Below are positions 22,584 to 32,909 of a stretch of DNA of 64,000 bases, one piece after another (positions within the stretch are counted from its first letter, which is position 1; each line of letters opens with the position of its first letter). The DNA is from Branchinecta lynchi. Its lineage: Eukaryota; Arthropoda; Branchiopoda; Anostraca; Branchinectidae. The position numbers and the translations under genes are program-made. Where the stretch lies: the NCBI GenBank assembly GCA_023053575.1, contig JAKZAP010000021.1, forward strand, positions 14,880,212-14,944,211. The letters run 5' to 3'. Below the pieces are notes generated by a model, which saw only the letters and a program-made list of their open reading frames with translations, was not told where the DNA came from and made no database searches.

Positions 22584-22845
22584 ACCCTAAGTGAGCACCC
22601 AGGGTTGGTCACCAAAAGTAACTACTTCGTACACCCTGGAAAGTAACCTAAAAGTATCTCAAAGTAACCCAATATAACCTAATGTAACCCAAAGTAACGC
22701 AATGTAACCCAATGCAATGTAACCCAAAGTAACCCAATGTAACCAAAAGTAACCCAAAGTAACCCTGAGTAACCCAAAGTATCCTGAAGTAACTCGTACA
22801 CCCTGGTTCTTGGTGACCAACCCTGGGTGAGCACTGCCCGTAACG
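22584..22845. repeat. AAAGTAACCC minisatellite inside inverted flanks
   Basis: From about 22640 to 22790 the sequence is a string of AAAGTAACCC and AATGTAACCC units of 10 bp. The flanks CAGGGTTGGTCACCAA (about 22601) and TTGGTGACCAACCCTG (about 22809) are inverted, and both are linked to TCGTACACCCTGG. It resembles a small foldback element whose centre has been replaced by a minisatellite. Minus-strand frames here are periodic artefacts. Confidence 0.75.
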
Positions 22846-22976
22846 GGTGACAGTATTCATTCATTTGTCAAGAAAAGAAATACAAGGAAAAGGAAAAGAA
22901 AAAGAAAGAAAAGAAGAAAAAGGGAAAAGAAAAGAGAGCAAACGCACATTAATAAAACAAACACATAGAGAATGAA

Positions 22977-23099
22977 AGTTCTTACCATTATTATTTGTTT
23001 ATTATCCTTTAAAACTGAAGAATGAAAACAGAAAAAACACACAGAGAAAAAAGCTCTTACCATTATTATTTGTTTATTATCCTTTAAAACTGAAGAATG
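22977..23099. repeat. 75-bp tandem duplication
   Basis: CTTACCATTATTATTTGTTT and the following CCTTTAAAACTGAAGAATG occur twice, nearly identically, about 75 bp apart, separated by AACAGAAAAAACACACAG. Recent local duplication in A-rich DNA. Confidence 0.85.
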
Positions 23100-23380
23100 T
23101 GAAATTAAGTAAGATAATACCATAGTGACCTCAAAAACAATTAATGTCCAAAAAATGAACTTTAATGAACCAAACGTAAAATAACAGAACAACACTGCAG
23201 TAGGCACATATGTGAGAAAATGAGATTAAAAGATAAAGATCAAACGTAGTAATGGAATGTTGCACAAGGAAGGTATTTCTACGGTCTATCGAATCCCGTG
23301 AAGTGGGGATGTGAACTGAATTTGCCTTGGGTTGGGACACTTTTCCTACGGTCCGCTTCTATCTGACTATGTTATACATG

Positions 23381-23482
23381 TCCCTCTGTAGCTCAGTGGT
23401 AGAGGAGTGGCGTAGAAAGCCGGAAGTCGTGGGTTCAAAACCCGGCTGAGGAACACTTTTCTTCCGGTTCACTCCTTATAAA
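23381..23482 (+). repeat. tRNA-derived SINE, copy 2
   Basis: Box A TAGCTCAGTGG and box B GGTTCAAAACC are kept. The anticodon arm has drifted and no longer reads TGT. Downstream CACTTTTCTTCCGGTTCACT matches the tail position of copies 1 and 3. Likely inactive. Confidence 0.7.
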
Positions 23483-24982
23483 TAGTAAAGCAAACAAAAC
23501 AGCAATGAATGCATTGTTCAGATAGGTGTTACAAGGTGTATTACAGATTCCTCTTTTCCTCGGAGCGCGCTGTCTTAAGGTGAATAAGGAGAACAGACTG
23601 GCTTTCTATTCTCGCTTATGCAGGGCCAGCCAGGTCGCTTGGTTGGTTACGCCAGCGGGCCGAGAAAAAGAGGGGCGTTGTCAGGGTTGCCACGGGAAGC
23701 ACTAAAGTTCTACTTGTTGGAAGCTGAAGAAACAATTTTTCTTCAAAAGAACACGTTTTGATCTATTACGACTGCTTATTGTAAGTTCGAGGACGAACGC
23801 TATCCATCCGCACATTTAATAGCATTTATAGTATATTTAGCGTCAAATTGTACTCATGCACTTCAAGTAGTACTAAGAACAATTTTTCTGATCTTTAGAA
23901 ACTCGAAAAATTGTATCAGCGTGGCGACACCGAACGCTGCATTGATAAGAACCTTTTGGGTTCATATTTGAATTGTGTATTAAGACGTAAACGTCGCGTA
24001 TAGTGCTATTGAGCTTATTACAGCTATTTGAACAACGCTTAATACGCCTGACGCAAGACGCTGCCGCGTGACGTCATGCTTCTGGGTTGTTTTTTTTTTT
24101 TTTGGCAATGGGATCTCTGTTAATTCTTACGTAGAGTAACGCCTCTTCTATCAACTTCTATCATACTATATTGTAATTTGTTTAATCCTCATTCGTTGTA
24201 TTGATGGACCTGGGCATGCTGTGTGGCGGCGAGATATCAAAGCATGGAATAACATTCATTGAGATGCCTAATTGCCCTTGTCATTTCAGAATCACGCCCA
24301 TGTGATTTACATTGTTTATGGGCAGAGCTATTTTAAACTTGAATGACCAAGAGAGGTGTTGGTTTTAAGAAGACGCAGCTTAATGTGAGGCCATAATTAA
24401 AAATATGCCTTAAAAGATACCTCTCACTATTTACTATTCAACTTGCAGTATTTTAAAATATTTGAATACTTTAAAACTAGGCTGTGCTTTCAAAAAATAA
24501 CCCACGGTTTTGGCTGTTCTTTCAAAAAATAACCCACGGTTTTGGCTGTTCTAAGCCTTTTCCGAGACCCTTTGACTTACAGCGAAAACAGAGAAAACAT
24601 ATACAAAACCGTTTTTCTAATAGAAAAACTTCTCGCAGACAACCGTCGACAGCGTGATACAGACTGAAGGTAGCAAAACACGGCAAATGAGAAAATCAGC
24701 CTGGTTTTGTTAGAGGGTTAGAATATACCTTCCGAAATTGGGATCTCCGGGTTTAGAAATATACGGAGTGATTATGGAAATAGGTTGCGTAACTATTATG
24801 GGTAAGACAGGTCATTTAAGAAATAGCATCCCATCTCTCCCTTTATCTTTGAGCCGCGTTCACAAGCATGCTTAGCCAAGCACAGATGCCCAGGCACGTG
24901 CCTAGCGTCACCGTTGACATCCATGACTAGGCACAGATATTCGGCAGACGGCAAGGCACGGAGTTCCAGGCTCAAGAACTCG
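23483..24982. other. No gene; local repeats
   Basis: Contains a 33-bp tandem duplication at about 24488-24549 (AAAAAATAACCCACGG twice). A segment at 24435-24650 is related to 27745-27850 (TTTGAATACTCTAAA, CCACGGCTTTG). A segment at 24715-24830 is related, inverted, to 20085-20180 and 62305-62400. Confidence 0.45.
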
Positions 24983-25287
24983 GAGCGTGTTCCATCCTAC
25001 TTACGGTAGTTACTACGCATGACGTCACGAATTCTGGCTTTTCGCCGTCAAGGCTGGAACGATGTTTCTATTTTCCAGCAGGATCTCACGCCAGGGGCGA
25101 ATCCGACCAATCACGTTACAGAGATGCGTAGTTACTACGCTTACTACGGTCCCGAGCATGGTAAGCAAATAGTAACTATTAGTTACTATTCCGACAAGGT
25201 TGGAACGGTCAGCGTAGTAACTTTTCATGAGGATGGAACGGAAATAGTAACTATTAGTAACTATTGTTAGAAGGGTGGAACACGCTC
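24983..25287. mobile_element. MITE with TIR GAGCGTGTTCC, TSD TCG
   Basis: 305 bp, the same length as 6875-7179 and near identical to it. TCG is present at 24980-24982 and 25288-25290. Ends GAGCGTGTTCCATCCT / AGGGTGGAACACGCTC are perfect inverted repeats. Open frames on both strands (83 and 110 codons) come from its palindromic structure. Confidence 0.92.
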
Positions 25288-25439
25288 TCGGTGTCTGGCT
25301 AAGGCATCCGTGCTTGGCTAGTATGCTTGTGAACTGGGCTTTACAGACATGGTACAACTATGGTACTCCTCGAGGACAATACAGTGAAGATACTCCCCTT
25401 ATTCCGTTCAATTGAGTTTATGTATAACCCATCCGAGCG

Positions 25440-26042
25440 AAGAAGGACGAAGCGCCGAGTTTTAGATTAGACTATTTTATTGCTAAATTATATAATAACC
25501 CATCATATAGGTAAACGCCCATTAGAAGACATAAATGCACTGGCGCTGGGCGGTTACCACAAACCACTTCAACTTAACTTAAACAATAACTTAATTTCAT
25601 TTCAACACTACTTCATCATTTTTTTTCTTCCATATAACACACAAAAAAGGATAAAGAAGAAGAAGAAAGAAAAAATAATAAATAAAGGTAATAAAAAAAA
25701 ATAATAACTATACCTTCATTCTCTGAATCGTGACTCCTCAACCCTCCAACGAAAATTTCGTACTCTTTTTATAAGCAATTGTTGGTGTTCAGCTGCCTTA
25801 ACACTATCTGGGAGTGAATTCCATACCGCCTGGCCCAAATGTTTAATTAAAAAGTCAGTTCGTCTACCACTCCTATACTCTGTCACCAGATTAGTGGCAT
25901 TCCTTGTAAAATAATCATGCAAGTCATTATTTTGTCTATAAAAATCTAAAAACACAGACGGACATTGTCTATGTTTGAGTAACGAATAAACAAACATAGA
26001 CAAATAAACATTGACACTAAATAACATATCAATAAAAGACAA
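25440..26042 (-). pseudogene. LINE ORF2 C-terminal fragment
   Basis: The minus frame 26042-25716 (108 residues) has the classic end of a non-LTR reverse transcriptase protein: L-H-D-Y-F-T-R-N-A-T-N-L, R-T-D-F-L-I-K, then A-V-W-N-S-L-P-D-S-V-K and a basic tail. It is followed on the minus strand by A-rich DNA toward 25440. Upstream, a G-run and unrelated DNA start at about 26055. 5'-truncated copy, different lineage from the S-G-P-Y-F-C type. Confidence 0.75.
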
Positions 26043-26269
26043 TTAAATACATGGTGGGAGGGGGGGGGGGGGTACCGGAATTTTAAAAAAATGCTCAGTC
26101 GAGTGAAACTTGATAGATGGTATAACAGAAGACGCTTTAGATGGTCCATTTTTTAGTCCGAACCAGATTCGGCCACGGTAGGGGGAGATAAGGTAGTATG
26201 GGTGAGACTAAATTGGCACACAAAAACGAAAATTATATAATAAAACTAAAATATTTTATGGTCTTTTTC

Positions 26270-27640
26270 TCGAAGTTTTGCTGCTGGAATCGTTTCCAAC
26301 GTCACGGATTTGAAATAAATGTGGTACAACTTCTAGCTCATTAGAAATGTGTGGTCATAGAATTTAACATTGGTACAAATGTTGATACAAGTCACTGTCA
26401 TTTTCATGTACAAACAATGAATCGCTGTATACAAAGTTTGACTATATTTTTTTTGCTGCTGGAACCGTGGCGTACTTCAAGGCCCATTCACAACGAGTTT
26501 TAGCTAATACTCGGTACCAGCCAGTTCCGGAAATCGCTCTGAGACCGAGAATTAGTTGGGTTTCTGCCGTTTGCAGCTGATATTGGTGCCAGTTTCGGGT
26601 ACCAGTTGGGGGGGGGGGGGGGGGGGTAACCCAAGTTGAAATCAGTTCAACTTTCGAGAGTACTAGCCAATCAGATTACTTAGGGGAATATTTAGGAATA
26701 TTCCGATTGGCTAATGCCGAACCACGTCGGACCGAAGAACAGTGACCTAAAATTTACTTTCCTTTTCAAAACAGCAAGGAGTGGATGTGATTGTATCTAT
26801 TCGCTTGGTTAGAAACTAGCCAATCAGAATATTCCTCAATATTCTCCAAAATAATCTGGTTGGCTAGTACCACAAAAGTTGAACTGATCTCAACTTTGGT
26901 CCGAGACTAGCTGGTACCCCAAACTGGCACCAATATCAATTGCGAACGGCAGAAACCCAGCTAGCTCTCGGTCTCAGAGTGATTTCCGGAACTGGCTGGT
27001 ACCGAGTATTAGCTAAAACCCGTCGTGAATAAAACCCGTCAATTCAATTCTATATAGTTGTGTTTGACGAGAGAACAAACATTCGGTTTTTTGTTAATAC
27101 CGTAAGGAATGTTTTTTGAATAATAAAGATTGATTGATTGATTGATTTACTGATTCGAAATAAACATGATAGGACTTGTGGCACATTAATGCACGGACAA
27201 TTAATCTGACACCGGTGCAATTGTTGATACAAGTCACCGTGATTGTCATGAACAAACAACAAAACGCTGTTTAAAATTTTTGAAGGTATTTGGTCGAACT
27301 GTTGCTGCTGGAATCGTTCCAACGTCACGGTACTTTAACATGTGATAGAACATACATTAGAAATGCATGGTCATGAATTTGACCTGGGGTATAACTGTTG
27401 ATACACGTCACTGTAATTGTCATGTAGAAACAATAAATTGCTGTTTAAAATGTTTGACGGCATTTTTATTGAACTGTCGCTGCTCGAGTCGCTGCACTGT
27501 ATAGATCCGAAATATTTATGAAAGAACTTCTGGCACATTAGAAATGCGTAGACATGGAATCTGACGCTTGGCATAAATGTTGAAACAAGTCATCGTGGTT
27601 GTCATGTTTAAACAAAAACTCGATGTTTAAAAATATGACA
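26270..27640. repeat. Array of about 180-bp units, interrupted by a foldback
   Basis: Units share GCTGCTGGAATCGTTCCAAC or variants (about 26278, 26455, 27304, 27480), then CATTAGAAATG, then GTTGATACAAGTCAC, then ATTGTCATG and AAACAA. Four to five diverged units are present. A foldback at 26486-27030 and a short LINE- or SINE-like tail with (TTGA)n at about 27105-27150 have split one unit. Minus-strand frames of 67-92 codons are repeat readings. Confidence 0.75.
26486..27030. mobile_element. Foldback element with about 150-bp inverted arms
   Basis: ATTCACAACGAGTTTTAGC at the left is complementary to the right end GCTAAAACCCGTCGTGAAT. Pairing continues through TCGGTACCAGCCAGTTCCGG / CCGGAACTGGCTGGTACCGA and AAACTGGCACCAAT. 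A second inverted pair, CTAGCCAATCAGA at about 26665 and its partner at 26862, lies inside. A long G-run is at 26607-26626. No transposase. It sits inside the 180-bp array. Confidence 0.85.
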
Positions 27641-28170
27641 TCACGAACAAAGAAACTATTCAAAGAAATTGTCGAGTGGCGTAACAGATACTGTTCAAAC
27701 ATTATTTATCAGTTTGAGTTCCTGTCTACAGTTACTCTCAGTACTTAAAGCACACTTGTACTGTTTATGTTTCAGTGTCAAACTATTTGAATACTCTAAA
27801 TTAGACTTTGCTTTTAACAAATTATCCACGGCTTTGTCTCAGTCCCATTGACTTCTAGCAAACTGGGCAAAATACAGATAACCGGGATTACCTGTCAGTA
27901 GAATGATACACGAACACTCGTCGGGAGCTCAATGCGCATGAAAGATAGTGAATGGTGGCAAGTGTAAAGATAAGTGAGGTATCGGTAGTGGCCTTAGAAT
28001 GTAATATATCCATTTTGGTCTCCGACGGGTCTCCGATTGAGGCAAGGAAATAACAAAGTAAACGTGGGCCGTTCCCCCAGTTTTGCTCTCTTCTTTGTAA
28101 GCCCTCGTTCTTTTAGTGAACAAGTGTCGCTCCTAATCCCCCTATTTCTCTCTTCCAAGCTGCCTTCTAA
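27641..28170. other. No gene; repeat-derived DNA
   Basis: Segment 27745-27850 is related to 24460-24570. Frames of about 60-64 codons have no resemblance to known proteins. Confidence 0.35.
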
Positions 28171-28460
28171 CATTTATTCAAACAATGTTTACAACGGATA
28201 CGTCAGCTACGATTCTTCATCAGCAATATTTCGGCCCTTCTTGCAAGGGTCCTCGTCAGGCTGTCAATTCTCTGGTTCAACTTCGGACGTGATTACAGGT
28301 TTGTTTCCTTCCCCGAAGTTGAACCAGAGAATTGACAGCCTGACGAGGAGGATCGATTCTTCATCAGGAACCTGTACCTGTAATATGTTTGTTTCCTTCC
28401 AAAACTGATGAAGAATCGTAGCTGACGGATCCGTTGTAAACATTGTTTGAATAAATGTTT
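28171..28460. mobile_element. Palindromic hammerhead-bearing element, type beta, copy 1
   Basis: The ends CATTTATTCAAACAATGTTT / AAACATTGTTTGAATAAATG are perfect inverted repeats, followed by CGTCAGCTACGATTCTTCA and its complement. The left arm holds a minus-strand hammerhead-like motif with intact core. The right arm begins a plus-strand copy (CCTGACGAGGA at about 28339) that breaks off after a few bases. The middle contains inverted CTCTGGTTCAACTTCGG / CCGAAGTTGAACCAGAG. A further decayed family end lies at 28486-28560. Confidence 0.8.
28217..28267 (-). ncRNA. Hammerhead-ribozyme-like motif, intact core
   Basis: Read on the minus strand: stem I strand TTGACAGC; CTGACGA (28259-28253); stem II GGACCCTT-loop-AAGGGCC with one bulged A; GAAA (28232-28229); TA; U16.1; U17; then GCTGATGA pairing with the first strand (four pairs, one mismatch, three more including two G-U). 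All invariant core bases are present and the A15.1-U16.1 pair is possible. The order of parts is type I with a one-pair stem III, as described for Penelope-like elements. Activity is not shown. Confidence 0.7.
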
Positions 28461-28689
28461 ATTTTAAATTTATTAGATGTTTTTAAAGCCCAAGCTGACT
28501 GGGAAACCAAGCTGACTGGAAACAAAGCTGGCGTATCCGTATTATGCATTGTTTGAATATGCTGTTCTATATTTGTTTTAAGATTATTAGCTTTTACGGG
28601 AAAACATTTAAAAATATTATGTTAAGAAAAACCTACTTGAATTTGAAAAACGAAGATAACATTCTATCTGAGTATGCACCAGAAATGAA

Positions 28690-29080
28690 ATAGATGGATA
28701 GATTTATTAATTGCTAAGCAGCCCGAGGTGGCAACAAAAAATAAAAGTATCACAAAATAACAACACAAAAGAAAGAAAAAGCTCCTCCATAATCTTTCTC
28801 TTGTCTAATAACCATTTCCAATACTTCTTTGGTAGTTCCTAAACCAAAAATCTACTTCTATGTTCCATCGCTGTCGTCAGGAATCGCCCCAATCTCTTAA
28901 TCGTAATAAAACATTCATTCCTAACAACTCTGATTAACTAGTCTTCATCAAACTCACACTGTACAGTTCTTTCCTCCATTCACTCAGCTCCATGCACTCG
29001 CAAACCATGTGAACCAACCTCTCATTCTCGCATCCGCACATCGGACAGAAGTAAGGACCGGATTTCTGCCTAAAATTACA
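28690..29080 (-). pseudogene. LINE C-terminus with S-G-P-Y-F-C finger, minus strand
   Basis: The minus frame from about 29065 to TAA at 28936-28934 reads S-G-P-Y-F-C-P-M-C-G-C-E-N-E, then H-M-V-C-E-C, then E-L-S-E-W-R-K-E-L. The 3' UTR contains GCCACCTCGGGCTGCTTAGC and a short (TATC)-type tail near 28690-28708. Same lineage as 19012-19317. 5'-truncated. Confidence 0.7.
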
Positions 29081-29349
29081 AATATTGTCCTTTATTTTAA
29101 ATTACAGTCACATGCACCCGCAGTCCGAGAATACTTCGCACCCGAAAAATACGCATGCGAAAGTCGCGTCATTAAAATTTCGGAAATAAACTTCGGAGCA
29201 AAGGAGCAATTCGCATCTGACTGCGAAAATATGACTGTGTTTGCACGTAGTTTAAAGAATATGTCGTACTTCTGACAGTAACTCATCTACTTCAGTAGTA
29301 TTTCCATCCTTTCTCATTCTTGGGATCTTCACTTCATAAGTGTATCCTA

Positions 29350-29550
29350 TTATATTAGCAATGTACTGATTATCACGCTTGCCATGTTTGTTCTCTTTAC
29401 GTGACGTATCATAAGCGCGATCAGTATTTCCGAGGAGCTTATTCTTCAGGGACCGGTTATGCAGACTTTGCCAAGATTGTCATGCAAGGCAAGGGACATG
29501 AAAAGAACGATATGTTGGCCCTTCTTGGCGAGGGTCCTCGTCGGGCTGTC
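29350..29550 (+). repeat. Dispersed repeat with decayed hammerhead fragment
   Basis: TACTGATTATCACGCTTGCC and following text match 34703-34850 (TACTGATTGTCACGCTTGAC). At 29517-29545 the reverse complement of a stem II region (GGCCCTTCTTGGCGAGGG then TCCTCG) remains, but the GAAA and CTGANGA boxes are broken. Confidence 0.55.
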
Positions 29551-30562
29551 AATCTTCAGGGTCAGCGTAGGGGAAGGACACAAACCTGTGACAAATAACT
29601 GAAGTTTCTACCGACTATAAATATCTTATTCGGGCAAATTTCTTTTAAATACCACTGCAGGGAAAAACTACTCCTGAAATTTAAGTTTGACGCAGCCGCT
29701 GTTTTTGCAGCCCGATTGGAGCGATGACATCTAGGCTACAGGCTACAGATAGTTGGGAGTGTATAATAAGAATGTATGGATAACAAAAAGAAATTACCGT
29801 TTTATTTGTCAAAACCAGTAATGGGGGGATGGCAGGCAGACAAAAAAAAACACAACAATGCAAAATGAATTGTCTAGGAGTTGGCTGATTTCAGAAATAC
29901 TGTTGCATTTTAGGGGGTGGTTATATGACATCAGGGTAGTTTGATTCGCCCAATATACTTTAAGCCAGGGATAAACACAATTTCAGATATGTCTGTTGCT
30001 CTTCTGACAATCGTTTTCAGAACAAACTGCGTCATATCAAAGACAAATAATCTGTTGAAATTCTTGTCTCCCCATCTGTCTTACACGACCGTGCTGAGTC
30101 GAGTATTTTCTCCATACCCCGCTCGATGCAAACGAGCGGAGGTTAGGAGCTACGCGGCACTGTTAAGATGTTGGACGAGTGGAGGCGAGGTTTAATGAAG
30201 ATAAGGCTCCTGGGGTGTGGGCTGAAGACATTATGACACCGTAGGTGCCCACTAGACCCAGGACCAGTCAGGAAACCGGACATAAGAGACAAGGGAAAGT
30301 CTCAGGGAATTCTATAGCTCAGCCGCAGTCAATCCAAAAATCTCTAATCAAGCTGGTTCACACATCCTAGTGAAGCTGGAATTCACATATCCAGTCAAGC
30401 CCGAGGCCTACTAGCCGAGAAGGACCATAGTGTAGATCAATTTATCTTATGCAAATCGTGTACAAGAGTGTGACACATGTAATATAGCACTAGTGGGTCC
30501 CTAACTAAATATATAAACAACTCTTACCATAAATTATAATATAAAGAGATCCTGCTTGGACC
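29551..30562. other. No gene; fragment of the CAAGAACA MITE at 30077-30165
   Basis: Segment 30077-30165 (TTACACGACCGTGCTGAGTC, then GATGCAAACGAGCGGAGG) is an internal piece of the MITE whose longer copy is at 30563-31098. The rest shows no recognisable feature. Confidence 0.45.
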
Positions 30563-31098
30563 AAGAATGAGTCGCAGCCAACAGAGTTATCTTTCATTCT
30601 TGTCTCTCCGTGTAAGACAGTCTCTCCATCTGTCTTACACGACCGTGGTGAGTCGAATATTTTCTCCATACCCCACCCGATGCAAACGAGCGGAGGTTAG
30701 GAGCTACGCGGCACATAACGTTTCGTTACTTCTACAAATAGCTATATTTTTCTTCTTCTTTTTTCCCTGTTTTCTTTGTTTTTGTTTGTGATATGGTAAT
30801 TTTTACTGGAATAAAATTAATTGATTGATTGATATCGCTGTGAAGCCGCGTAGAAGAAACTTTCAAAGTAAAAGCCGATTGATTCTCTGATCTGGACACG
30901 CTCCAGAGCGGTTCAGCCTGCCTCCTGCAGTTCTTCCAATACTATGAGCAACGGCGAAGACGGAAGTAGACGGGTATCAACTCAAAGGTAGAGCAAGTAC
31001 CTTTTTGCTCAGCTTAGTTTTGTCGGTGTATTCATAGTCGCTGCTTGGGACCAAAGACCGGTTGGGAGACAAAGAGTCAGATTATTTGTTCTTGGTCA
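30563..31098. mobile_element. CAAGAACA-type MITE, copy 2, with an insertion
   Basis: Aligns with 19570-19968 from GATGCAAACGAGCGGAGG through GCTGTGAAGCCGCGTAG to TCAGATTATTTGTTCTTG. A 90-bp insertion at about 30745-30835 carries a T-rich stretch, AATAAAATTAATTGATTGA and a TTGA tail, like the 3' end of a retroelement. The left end CAAGAATGAGTC is diverged. Confidence 0.7.
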
Positions 31099-31747
31099 TA
31101 TATTCAAACAATACAAATAGGGGAGAGATGCTCACTCGATGAACCGTAAGGCCCGGGGTCAATTTGCTTCCTCTGAAGAACCATTCTGTTGCTTGTCTCT
31201 ACTGGCGAGTAGTCAATTTGTTACCTCATTTTAGCTCTGTAGGCGTCTGATTAACATAAAGCATTTGAATTCAGTTCTGTAAATTACACCAAGGTAGCAA
31301 AAAATACCGTTGGAAATTGTCGGGGCCTATTCGGTGTTGTAACCCGATAGTGCCGTGACACCATCACGAGTGAGCTAGCATTAATTAAGTATTTCTCCAC
31401 GTTGAATTGTATTCGGAAACACGCACCCTTCTGGAAATTTCCCTCCGAAGCTGATGAGCTGTCATATGCATTGGTTTTTATGACCTTCTAGAATGCGATT
31501 TTCTTTCAGTTAAAAGTTTCGGCATGACTTCAAATTCATGAACCGGAAGATTCTCTTCTGAATTTAATTTTGTCGTCTGGCGAAAGGATGTGCGAAAGAA
31601 GAGGCAGGTGGATAGCGGGTCCTGACCTCGCTCAGCTTCAAAATTTTGAATCCTGAAATTTTCGTCAGAATTTCAAATTCCGTTTATTTAAGCTGTTGCG
31701 TCATTGCTTTGAAAAAAATGTTGACACTGTCAGAAGATTCATAATAA
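31099..31747. other. No recognisable feature
   Basis: No significant open frame, inverted ends or tandem structure were seen. Confidence 0.35.
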
Positions 31748-31955
31748 ATAACACAGAGATGCTTGGTTTCAACAGATAACACTTGAGATGTTAACTTTTA
31801 TTTTTCGAACGTCGCGTGTTCAAATTATGCTTTTTTCGCGGTTTTGGCTTGTCCTGGCAATGCTTGTTGTGCATAGAGTTCAATGCATAATGTTGGCAAT
31901 CCGAACAGATAATATCCCAAGTGTTATCTGTTGAAACTGCGCATCCTTGTTTTAT
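31748..31955. mobile_element. MITE with about 40-bp TIR (GTTTCAACAGATAACACTTG)
   Basis: The left arm ATAACACAGAGATGC then GGTTTCAACAGATAACACTT is inverted at the right as AAGTGTTATCTGTTGAAACT then GCGCATCCTTG, with a few mismatches over 40 bp. A second member is at 62619-62905. No duplication is certain. Non-coding. Confidence 0.8.
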
Positions 31956-32531
31956 CAGTTATGAAACTTGCGAGTTGCGACAGTGTAGTTATTTTGTTTG
32001 GATAATGTTTTTTTATACTTTACTCCGCTGTAATTCGTAAGGGAATAAAAAAAAAAAAATCATTATTCATTTTATTTTGGAAAGACGAAGATGGTCAAAA
32101 GCGGGGTTGTCAGGCTGGATTCGGATTTGGACTGGGATTCCAAAGCCCGAATCTTACGAATCCGCTCCAGTTTCTAATATTTTCTCAAATTTTGCACACT
32201 GCGCTTACGTTATTGCGCTTAACGAGCTCCAAATTCGTTCCTTGTTGCCGAGAGGAAACCCGTACCACACCCGAGTCTCGGTTTTGTTGCAATAGCGCTG
32301 CCGCATCGCTGCTGCAGCACTTCTTTGCTTTTGCACAATATGTGTTTTTGGATTCACTTTCCTCTTGTTTGAAGCGGCAGCGCTGCAGTACCTTGCAGGG
32401 AAGCACGGACTTGGTCGGTGAGCAAGTCCGTGATTCTCGGGAAGCGCTGCCGTCTTCCTCGGAAGCACTGCACTGCAAAAACGGATGTAGAAAGAATCAT
32501 TCCGGAATCGGCCGAAAAGTGGACCTGCAGC
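31956..32531. other. No gene called; overlapping frames on both strands
   Basis: Frames of 97-133 codons overlap on both strands in a GC-richer segment (32185-32606). They run into the neighbouring MITE and have no recognisable motif. The segment at 32110-32180 shares GGATTCGGATTT-like text with 33045-33150, perhaps parts of one old element split by the MITE at 32532. Confidence 0.35.
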
Positions 32532-32909
32532 CAGAGGCGTTACTAGCCAAAATGTTTGGGCTTTTTCTGCAGAAATAACTACTGTTTTCAACAACAAAAA
32601 TGACATTTTTGAAAAAAATCAACGGATTTTCAGAAAAATCAACGGATTTTCAGAAAAACCGACTGTTTTGACGAAAAATCGACCAATTGTCAGAAAAACC
32701 GACGGTTTTCATGCAAAAAAAAAAATCAACTGTTTGACGAAAAATCGTTTTTTTTACCGACTGGCCGACAGCATTGGGTAAGTGTCAGAAAAACCGACGG
32801 TTTTCATGAAAAAGAAATCAACTGTTTCACGAAAAATGTTTTTTTTTCCCGACTGGCCGACAGCATTGGGAGGGGGGGGGCGTCCCCCCCCCCAGTCGTG
32901 ACGCCCCTG
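32532..32909. mobile_element. hAT-like MITE with 8-bp duplication CCTGCAGC
   Basis: CCTGCAGC flanks both sides exactly (32524-32531, 32910-32917). The ends CAGAGGCGTTACTAG and CAGTCGTGACGCCCCTG form inverted termini. Inside, short units such as GAAAAACCGACGGTTTTCAT and AATCAACGGATTTTC are repeated. A relative lies at 58831-59117. Confidence 0.88.

Noticed and set aside
22648..22864. Minus-strand frames with repeated G-Y-F-G-L / G-L-L-W-V-T residues
   Set aside because: They are translations of the 10-bp minisatellite.
26607..26626. Long G-runs as regulatory quadruplexes
   Set aside because: They occur inside many unrelated repeats and their exact length may be unreliable; no gene is positioned to be controlled by them.
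28171..28460. CRISPR-like or prokaryotic palindromic array
   Set aside because: The inverted arms belong to a eukaryotic repeat found many times in the window; there are no regular spacers.
32185..32606. Overlapping 97-133 codon frames on both strands in a GC-richer block
   Set aside because: Both strands are open at once, the frames run into a hAT-like MITE, and no family motif is visible.
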